Assembly (NCBI GenBank): GCA_045402695.1
Contig: JAWPNA010000461.1
Coordinates: forward strand, 1 to 11,327
Length of the DNA stretch: 11,327 nucleotides
Source of the DNA: JAWPNA01 sp045402695
Lineage (GTDB): Bacteria > Acidobacteriota > Polarisedimenticolia > JACPZX01 > DASXTC01
Direction of reading: 5' to 3'
Below are positions 7,052 through 11,327 of the stretch, piece by piece. Made by a program: the position numbers and the translations under genes. The notes beneath the pieces were generated by a model. It was not told the DNA's origin, made no database searches, and saw only the letters and a program-made list of their open reading frames with translations. How positions within the stretch are numbered: the first letter of the stretch is position 1; every line of letters begins with the position of its first letter.

Positions 7052-7564
7052 ATGACCGGCCCTTTCGAGATCTCCACCGGAAAGCATCTGCGGCTCCGCG
7101 GCCACGAGGTCCTCAGCCACACGATTGCCGGGCGCGACGGCGAGTTCCGCTGCACAGTGTTTCTGTTCGACCCACACGACGAGAGACACGACTTGATCGT
7201 CTTCAAGGGGACGGGCGTGGGTCTGCAGCAGGCCGAGGATTCCGCGCTGGACCAGGCGCTGCGATTCCTGGAGATTCCCCTCGGGAGATCAAACGCCGCC
7301 ACTTCCTCGCGATGCAGCCTGGACATCGCCGGGCGCCGCGTGGAGATCTTCTGCGACGTCGTGGGGGAGGAACGCTACCAGGCGTTTCCATTCCTGTGGA
7401 AGGCCGACGGCATGCTCGACCTCATCATGCAGTTCCATCTGCAGGAGGCCGTCACCGCCGACACACCCGCGGCCGCCATGGCCCGCTGCATCGAGCGGCT
7501 GGAGATGCACTTCGCGCAGCCCGCCGCGCAGGCTGAAGGGCTGGGCGGAGAGTCTGCAAGCTGA
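7052..7564 (+). CDS. Unrecognised 170-residue cytoplasmic protein
   Basis: I do not recognise this family. The protein is soluble, with no signal peptide or membrane segment. The N-terminal half alternates predicted strands and a helix (HEVLSHTIAG, FRCTVFLFDP, HDLIVFKGTG, then AEDSALDQALRFLEI). The middle has two more strands (RRVEIFCDVVGEERY) and the C-terminal third is helical and ends in an Ala/Gly/Ser tail. There are four scattered Cys without a zinc-site pattern. The sequence is compositionally normal and open, so it is likely a real gene. The ATG at 7052 is the first start after the dacB stop and has no Shine-Dalgarno, which fits a leaderless message. It lies 64 bases downstream of dacB and converges on the nucleotidyltransferase gene. 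A longer in-frame start at 6869 would lie inside dacB and is not used. Confidence 0.7.
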   Translation: MTGPFEISTGKHLRLRGHEVLSHTIAGRDGEFRCTVFLFDPHDERHDLIVFKGTGVGLQQAEDSALDQALRFLEIPLGRSNAATSSRCSLDIAGRRVEIFCDVVGEERYQAFPFLWKADGMLDLIMQFHLQEAVTADTPAAAMARCIERLEMHFAQPAAQAEGLGGESAS

Positions 7565-7602
7565 GCGGCAGGCCCGGCCTGGTCCACTCTCCTGTTCCGC
7601 TC
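7563..7602. terminator. Hairpin shared by two convergent genes (possible bidirectional terminator)
   Basis: GAGCGGCAGG (7563-7572) pairs with CCTG-TT-CCGCTC (7591-7602): a ten-pair stem with a two-base bulge. An alternative inner stem AGGCC-C-GGCCT lies at 7570-7580. The hairpin fills the gap between the convergent genes and takes in bases of both stop codons (7562-7564 and 7601-7603). There is no T-tract on either side, so it is not a textbook intrinsic terminator. It may stop transcription in both directions or protect the 3' ends. Confidence 0.5.
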
Positions 7603-8122
7603 AAGGCTCTGCCAGGAACTCCTTGACTCTGATTCGGAAACTTCCAGGATCGATGGCGGGGTAGCGGTACAGGACCGGCTCGATCTCGCCGAACAGTCGG
7701 AGGGCCTCCCGGCGATCGACCAGACCGCGGTCTATCATCTCGCGGACGTCGGCCAAGTCCATCGCATGTCCCCGCTCCAGCTTCGCGAGCGCTTGCGCGT
7801 ACGGATCGTAGTGATAGAAATCGATCTGTCCGTGCCGGGCGATGAAGAGGCTCCGGTGCCTCCAGCCTGGAAGCTCCGGGATGAACTCCGAAGGCGAGGC
7901 CAGCTCCACGTTCATCTGCAGTTCCTCCTTGAGCCTGGGGAACTCCTGCAGCAACCGCTCGACCTCTCCCTCGAGCATGAGGTCGACGTCGATCGTGGTG
8001 GCCCGCCACCCGAAAAGCAGAGCAGTCGCGCCGCCCGTGAAGTAGACACGCCCTCCGGCAGGCAGCTCGCCGAGGCGTCGCATGAACGCCTCGAGAAGCT
8101 GGGGATCGGTCAGGCGCCGCAT
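7601..8122 (-). CDS. Nucleotidyltransferase-fold protein (DUF6036/AbiEii-like)
   Basis: This 173-residue protein has the minimal nucleotidyltransferase signature: TGGATALLFGWR at residues 29-40, then TTIDVDLML with the metal-binding pair D45 and D47. A later acidic strand (QIDFYHYD) could supply the third carboxylate. The segment ALAKLERGHAMDLADV followed by a helical tail resembles the KL-R...D--D region of AbiEii/DUF6036 proteins. Such proteins commonly appear as the enzyme of two-gene systems, including AbiE toxins that modify tRNA and MNT antitoxins that AMPylate HEPN toxins; which applies here is unknown. The ATG at 8122 overlaps the end of the upstream 84-residue gene by 13 bases, indicating coupling. 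A longer open frame to 8383 exists, but its extra residues are Arg/Pro-rich and lie inside the upstream gene in another frame. The gene converges with the one at 7052-7564. Confidence 0.8.
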   Translation of the reverse strand: MRRLTDPQLLEAFMRRLGELPAGGRVYFTGGATALLFGWRATTIDVDLMLEGEVERLLQEFPRLKEELQMNVELASPSEFIPELPGWRHRSLFIARHGQIDFYHYDPYAQALAKLERGHAMDLADVREMIDRGLVDRREALRLFGEIEPVLYRYPAIDPGSFRIRVKEFLAEP

Positions 8123-8364
8123 TCCATTGCTCTCACGAAGCTGGCGAGCCGGCGCAGCAAGGCATTGTACCGGCCGTGGGCGGAGTCGGGATCGGTCCGC
8201 GCCAGCAGCTCGTAGAGCCTGTGCTCCGCGGACGGGACATCTGAAACCAGGATGCCCAGCCGGCGCAGGCGCGGCGCTCCGATCGCCACGAGGAGGGCTT
8301 CCATCGACTCCTCCCCTCGGGACTGGTCGTCGAGACCACGGGCGATGAGGTCTCCACCAGGCAT
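8110..8364 (-). CDS. Small unknown protein (84 residues) paired with the nucleotidyltransferase
   Basis: The sequence begins MPGGDLIARGLDDQSRGEES and is mostly helical. A central LVAIGAPRLRRLGI leads to EHRLYELLARTDPDSAHGRYNALLRRLASF, with strong charge patterning and no membrane segment. I cannot assign a function. I have the impression of having seen similar short proteins directly upstream of DUF6036 nucleotidyltransferases in other bacteria, but cannot verify it. The 13-base overlap with the next gene argues that the two act together, for example as antitoxin and toxin or as regulator and enzyme. An extended in-frame start at 8436 would run through the TATAAT element; the ATG at 8364 starts the conserved-looking part. 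There is only a weak GGGTGA, 11 bases upstream. Confidence 0.7.
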   Translation of the reverse strand: MPGGDLIARGLDDQSRGEESMEALLVAIGAPRLRRLGILVSDVPSAEHRLYELLARTDPDSAHGRYNALLRRLASFVRAMECGA

Positions 8365-8385
8365 CCGGGTCAGGTTCACCCACAG

Positions 8386-8391
8386 ATTATA
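8386..8391 (-). promoter_or_regulatory. Perfect -10 box (TATAAT) before the two-gene cassette
   Basis: TATAAT on the minus strand, 21 bases before the ATG at 8364, giving a short leader. No TTGACA-like -35 lies 16-18 bases upstream and there is no TGn extension, so the promoter may be weak, activator-dependent or controlled by the cassette itself. A perfect TATAAT stands out in DNA this GC-rich. Confidence 0.4.
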
Positions 8392-8462
8392 CCCGAGGGC
8401 GAGTGCACCCATAGGGGGGACACACGCCAAGCGCATCGCACAGTTCTGAATGAGGATCGCGC

Positions 8463-8588
8463 CTACTGGTGCTCGAGGAACTCGATTAGGTCGTCGAACA
8501 GTGTGGTGGACGCCGGGACGTCGAAGCGAGAGGCATCGCGCCGCCGCAACTCTAAGGGCAAGGGGGTTGCGGCCGGATACCTCGTCAT
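8463..8588 (-). CDS. Candidate small protein (41 residues) downstream of the metallopeptidase
   Basis: A 42-codon frame starts MTRYPAATPLPLELRRRD and ends in an acidic amphipathic stretch (TTLFDDLIEFLEHQ). AGGA lies 6 bases before the ATG (8595-8598), and the start is 17 bases after the stop of the metallopeptidase gene on the same strand, a normal operon spacing. The C-terminal half looks protein-like rather than random. It could be a real small protein, for example a partner of the peptidase, or the surviving end of a decayed gene. I do not recognise it. Confidence 0.35.
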   Translation of the reverse strand: MTRYPAATPLPLELRRRDASRFDVPASTTLFDDLIEFLEHQ

Positions 8589-8605
8589 CCGGCTTCCTGA
8601 TCGCG

Positions 8606-9601
8606 TCACTTCGGACTCAGTTTCGCGAGGTAGGTCTTGAAGGCTGCGTCGAGCTGGGCCGGAGTCATGCCGAGGTCGCGGTAGAGCATCTCCGGCCCAC
8701 TCTCGCCGGCGGCCTCGTGTTTCATGTAGGTCACGAAGGCCGCCGCATGGGATCCTCCGCCGGCGTGCAGCAGGAAGTGCACCAGCATCCAGCTCGCCAC
8801 ATACCGATCGAGCGCCCGACCGTCGTAGAAGATGGCCGGATCCGAGATCCGGACGAGTGTGTCCGGGGTCACCGCTTCACCTTCCTGCAGGGCGCGACGG
8901 TAGCTCCTGGCCTGCGCCCATCCCATGCGCCGGTCCGAGCCGCGGGACTTCTTGAAGAAGGAGATCTCCTTGCCGCCGATCTTGCCCGGCTGGAACAACC
9001 CTGTGGCCTCGCGAAGCGTGTTGCCGAAGTAGCTCGCGAGGCCCTCCGCGACCCAGATCGACGGACGTCTGTCCTGGCCGTACAGGCGGTTCTGCACCAA
9101 CTGGTGCGCGGCCTCGTGGATCAACAGATCGGGAAAGTCATCGGGAGCGGCCGAGTCGGTATGCAGAGCCACCACGTCGAAGAGATTCGCGTAGTGGCCG
9201 ACGGTCGCGATGTCATCGCCGGCATCCTTGTACGGGTAGAGCTGCTTCACCTTGGCGCGGGAATAGAAGAGGTAGACGCGCGCGGGCTCGTCATACGGAA
9301 GCAGCCCGGCCCGTCCCTGCCAGAACGAGTCGAAGTAGCTCCTGAACGACTCGAGGAGCTGGGCCGCGGCCGCCACGTCGAACCTCGGGTCGTCGGTCTT
9401 GACCTTGTAGTGCGCGGTTGACTTGACGTCGTAGTTGTAGTCGTGGACGAGCGCGTCGGCCTTCGCCACAAAGGCCTCAATCTCTGCGCGGCGCGGGTCG
9501 GGGCTCGCCGGGTGCGCGGCGTCGGGCCTCTCCTCGGCGACGGCCGGCACGGCGGAGGCGAGTGCCGCGAAGAAGGCGGCGACTCTCAGGCTGCTTGTCA
9601 T
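8606..9601 (-). CDS. Secreted zinc metallopeptidase (gluzincin, HEAAH; DUF1570/peptidase_MA-like)
   Basis: This 331-residue exported protein has a signal peptide (MTSSLRVAAFFAALASAVPAV, predicted cut near AVA-EE at about residue 22; no lipobox). The zinc site is LIHEAAHQL at H162/H166 with catalytic E163. The third ligand is E186 in SIWVAEGLASYF, 19 residues after H166, as in gluzincin peptidases. The region before it (about 60-150) has DUF1570-like features (YFDSFWQGR...VYLFYSRAKVKQLYPY). The C-terminal third is helical, with SWMLVHFLLHAGGG and a final helix reading TPAQLDAAFKTYLAKL. Such proteins are annotated as peptidases from the motif; their substrates are mostly unknown. GGGAG at 9608-9612 lies 6 bases before the ATG. 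It diverges from the sigma-factor gene and is followed by a small ORF. Confidence 0.88.
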   Translation of the reverse strand: MTSSLRVAAFFAALASAVPAVAEERPDAAHPASPDPRRAEIEAFVAKADALVHDYNYDVKSTAHYKVKTDDPRFDVAAAAQLLESFRSYFDSFWQGRAGLLPYDEPARVYLFYSRAKVKQLYPYKDAGDDIATVGHYANLFDVVALHTDSAAPDDFPDLLIHEAAHQLVQNRLYGQDRRPSIWVAEGLASYFGNTLREATGLFQPGKIGGKEISFFKKSRGSDRRMGWAQARSYRRALQEGEAVTPDTLVRISDPAIFYDGRALDRYVASWMLVHFLLHAGGGSHAAAFVTYMKHEAAGESGPEMLYRDLGMTPAQLDAAFKTYLAKLSPK

Positions 9602-9628
9602 CGTTCTCTCCCTGCGTTTGGCGCGTCG

Positions 9629-9634
9629 ATTCTA
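9629..9634 (-). promoter_or_regulatory. Possible -10 box of the metallopeptidase gene
   Basis: TAGAAT on the minus strand, 27 bases before the ATG, would start transcription about 20 bases upstream and keep the GGGAG site in the leader. No good -35 is present at 16-18 bases. The rest of the 147-base divergent gap (9602-9748) holds an AT-rich patch (about 9676-9693, six T then AATAATAG) that could serve the sigma gene on the other strand. Confidence 0.3.
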
Positions 9635-9731
9635 CTTCAGGTCACCGCCGGACCGGGAGGGAGGCTTTCCAGAGGTTTTTTGGAGAATAATAGAAGGATC
9701 GTGCAGCCTTGTCCCCTCATACGGGATACGG

Positions 9732-9751
9732 GAGGTCATGGAGAGGTCATG
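9732..9751 (+). repeat. Tandem GAGGTCATG at the sigma-factor start
   Basis: GAGGTCATG occurs at 9732-9740 and again at 9743-9751, an 11-base offset. Each copy offers a purine-rich stretch and an ATG. The second ATG (9749) is in the sigma frame. The first (9738) opens a nine-codon frame whose TGA (9765-9767) overlaps a further in-frame sigma ATG at 9764 by four bases. This could be a small leader ORF that tunes translation, or chance. Confidence 0.3.
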
Positions 9752-10390
9752 TCCGAATCGTCCATGAGCGAGAGGATGCTCGTCAAGCGGATGCTCGCCT
9801 CCGACGAGCGGGCTTTCGAGGAGTTCTTCGAGAGTCACTTTTCACGGCTTTTCCGGTTCGCCCTGACCCGTCTCGACGGCGATGCCGACGCAGCGCAGGA
9901 GATCGCCCAGGCCACTCTGTGCAAGGCAGTGGCCCGGCTCGCGACGTATCGCGGCGAATCCGCGTTGTTCACGTGGCTCTGCACGATCTGCCGCCACGAG
10001 ATAGGACACGAGTACCGGCGGCGCGAAAGACTCCCGGCCTCGGCAAGCCTGCCCGAAGACTCGGAGGACTGTCGGGCCGCGCTCGACTCGCTCGCGGCGG
10101 CCCTGGAAGAAGGACCGGAAGCCAGGCTCGACCAAAAGGAGATCAAGCGCCTCGTGCAGGTCACGCTCGACAACCTCCCGTGGTCGTACGCCAGCGCGCT
10201 GGAGTGGAAATACATCCAAGGGTTGCCAGTCAAGGAAATCGCCGGGAAACTCCAGCTCGGCCAGAAGGCCGCCGAGTCACTCCTCGGTCGCGCGCGCGCG
10301 GCTTTCCGCGACGGCTTCTCCACCCTCACCGGCGTGTCGTGGAGAATACGGCCGCTGAGGGAAGGATCTGGAAGGACGGAGACACCATGA
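9749..10390 (+). CDS. ECF-type RNA polymerase sigma factor
   Basis: This 213-residue group IV sigma factor has region 2 at about residues 20-92 (core binding and -10 recognition: AFEEFFESHFSRLFRFALTR, DADAAQEIAQATLCKAV, then LFTWLCTICRHEIGHEYRR). An acidic linker follows. Region 4 is at about 130-190 (helix-turn-helix WKYIQGLPVKEIAGKL, then KAAESLLGRARAAFRDGF) and binds the -35 element. Regions 1.1 and 3 are absent, as expected for ECF factors. The start at 9749 has GGAG (9740-9743) 5 bases upstream; an ATG at 9764 is an alternative. The stop overlaps the next gene's ATG (ATGA), so sigma and anti-sigma are made together. ECF genes often activate their own promoter, but I cannot identify such a site. 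Confidence 0.93.
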   Translation: MSESSMSERMLVKRMLASDERAFEEFFESHFSRLFRFALTRLDGDADAAQEIAQATLCKAVARLATYRGESALFTWLCTICRHEIGHEYRRRERLPASASLPEDSEDCRAALDSLAAALEEGPEARLDQKEIKRLVQVTLDNLPWSYASALEWKYIQGLPVKEIAGKLQLGQKAAESLLGRARAAFRDGFSTLTGVSWRIRPLREGSGRTETP

Positions 10391-11327
10391 CCGAACCGAA
10401 GACTTGGATGGGTGAAACAGATCAACCGCCACCTGAGGACGGCGAGATCATCGCTCGACTCCTGCGCGCGGCAGGCCCGCGTCCTGACGCCTCGCAGGAG
10501 GCTAAGGAGCGAGTGAAGGCAGCCGTACACGCCCGATGGCGGGAGAGCGTGCGGGCCCGACGGCGCCTCAGGCTCCTGGCCTGGTGCGCGGCCTCGCTCG
10601 CCGCCGCAATCGTCGTCCTGACCGTCGCGCTCGGAAGCCGCCGCGGCAGCGTTGCCCCTCCCGATCCGCGCGAGACGGCCGGCACGCTCATCCTCTCAAC
10701 CGGCGTGCTGCGCGGCCCGGATGGAGCGACCGTGCTCCAAGGGACTGACATCCCTCCCGGCTCCATCCTGGAGACCGCCCCCGACGCTCGAGCCGCCCTC
10801 CGCCTTTTTGGGGGAGCTGAGGTCCGGCTCGATGCCGGGACGCGCATCACGCTGCGGGGAGGATCCCTGCTGGAGCTCGAACGCGGCGCGGTCTATGTGG
10901 ATTCCGGCAAGGCGGCGGGCCAGTCCGGCAATCTCGAGATCCGCACGAGGATCGGCAACGTGCGCGAGGTGGGAACGCAGTTCGAGGTTCGCGTGCACGA
11001 CCGCGAGCTCAAGGTCAGGGTGCGGCTAGGGTCCGTCAACGTCGACCGCAACGGTCGGGCAGAGGGAATCTCCGCCGGTACCGAGCTCACCGTCGACGAG
11101 GCAGGCAACCCCAGGTTGGAGGCCGTGCCGCCGAACGGGCCCCCGTGGGATTGGATCCTCGGCGTGGCTCCGGAGTTCGAGCTGGAAGGCCGCACACTCG
11201 GGGAGTTTCTCGAGTGGGTCTCAGCCGAGACCGGGCTGCGCGTGAAGTTCTCCGACGCATCGGTCGAGCGCGAATCGATCGGCATCGTCCTGCACGGATC
11301 GGTTGCCGGCCTGAGGCCCGATCAGGC
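10387..11327 (+). CDS. FecR-domain anti-sigma factor, C-terminus cut by window edge
   Basis: 313 residues are visible. A cytoplasmic N-terminal stretch of about 60 residues would bind the sigma factor. One membrane helix follows (about 62-82, LLAWCAASLAAAIVVLTVAL), then a periplasmic FecR domain (about 100-225). The FecR landmarks are ARAALRLFGGAEVRLDAGTRI, LLELERGAVYVDSG and IGNVREVGTQFEVRV. After a linker, WDWILGVAPEFELEGRTLGE starts a C-terminal segment (about 255-313) resembling the STN/DUF4974 fold of TonB-signalling proteins. FecR proteins pass a surface signal across the inner membrane to an ECF sigma factor. The ATG lies in the sigma stop (ATGA), with GGAG at 10378-10381, 5 bases upstream. 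No TonB-dependent receptor is visible. The gene has no stop before the window ends. Confidence 0.9.
   Translation, partial: MTEPKTWMGETDQPPPEDGEIIARLLRAAGPRPDASQEAKERVKAAVHARWRESVRARRRLRLLAWCAASLAAAIVVLTVALGSRRGSVAPPDPRETAGTLILSTGVLRGPDGATVLQGTDIPPGSILETAPDARAALRLFGGAEVRLDAGTRITLRGGSLLELERGAVYVDSGKAAGQSGNLEIRTRIGNVREVGTQFEVRVHDRELKVRVRLGSVNVDRNGRAEGISAGTELTVDEAGNPRLEAVPPNGPPWDWILGVAPEFELEGRTLGEFLEWVSAETGLRVKFSDASVERESIGIVLHGSVAGLRPDQ

Noticed and set aside
8110..8364. HEPN RNase motif (R-x4-6-H) in the 84-residue protein, from RTDPDSAH
   Set aside because: The residue after Arg is Thr instead of the usual polar Asn/His/Asp, and the protein is shorter than typical HEPN domains. I do not call it a HEPN toxin.
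8122..8383. N-terminal extension of the nucleotidyltransferase to 8383
   Set aside because: The extra 87 residues are Arg/Pro/Ala-rich and overlap the whole upstream 84-residue gene in another frame; family similarity starts after 8122.
8450..9421. Plus-strand open frame of 323 codons opposite the metallopeptidase
   Set aside because: Antisense shadow; the minus strand has a signal peptide, HEAAH and the distal Glu ligand in order.
9443..9748. Longer start for the sigma factor at 9443
   Set aside because: It would lie antisense inside the metallopeptidase gene and add 102 residues with no sigma-factor features; the ATG at 9749 has an RBS.
1..11327. tRNA, rRNA, CRISPR arrays, insertion sequences, attachment sites
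   Set aside because: No cloverleaf-like or rRNA-like stretch, no regularly spaced repeats, no transposase or integrase and no long terminal repeats were seen on reading both strands.

Overview
The window comes from a GC-rich, diderm (Gram-negative type) bacterium. The evidence is a tripartite RND efflux pump, a periplasmic PBP4-type peptidase, a secreted metallopeptidase and an ECF sigma/FecR pair. Gene density is high, and stop codons overlap start codons in three places. Several promoters look like sigma-70 sites (TTGACA-17-TATCTT, TTGACT-17-TATCAT). The style of the ECF/FecR pair and of the RND pump recalls Acidobacteriota or a neighbouring phylum. That placement is an impression, since there is no rRNA or other marker here.

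Layout. Positions 1-4131, minus strand: a two-gene efflux operon, membrane fusion protein then RND permease, with the permease running off the left edge. Positions 4132-4405: a divergent control region. Positions 4406-5433, plus: perR-dps, a peroxide-sensing repressor and a ferritin-like DNA-protection protein joined by an ATGA overlap. The promoter places transcription at or next to the perR ATG, so the message looks leaderless. Positions 5494-6987, plus: dacB with its own promoter. Positions 7052-7564, plus: an unrecognised 170-residue gene with no Shine-Dalgarno. Its stop and that of the convergent next gene both lie in one hairpin at 7563-7602.

Positions 7601-8364, minus: a two-gene cassette, an 84-residue unknown protein followed, with a 13-base overlap, by a 173-residue nucleotidyltransferase-fold protein (GG...DVD). 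This is the best candidate here for a poorly described system, possibly toxin-antitoxin-like. Positions 8463-9601, minus: a secreted HEAAH metallopeptidase followed by a 41-codon small ORF with a good ribosome binding site. Positions 9749-11327, plus: an ECF sigma factor overlapping a membrane-bound FecR-type anti-sigma factor, which runs off the right edge.

How they fit together: perR-dps forms a peroxide/iron defence unit that probably autoregulates through a 7-1-7 inverted repeat beside its own -35 box. The RND pump diverges from the same control region and might share its regulation, but nothing proves it. The ECF/FecR pair is a cell-surface signalling module whose target or sensor gene should lie to the right of the window. 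I found no tRNA, rRNA, CRISPR array, transposase or long repeat.
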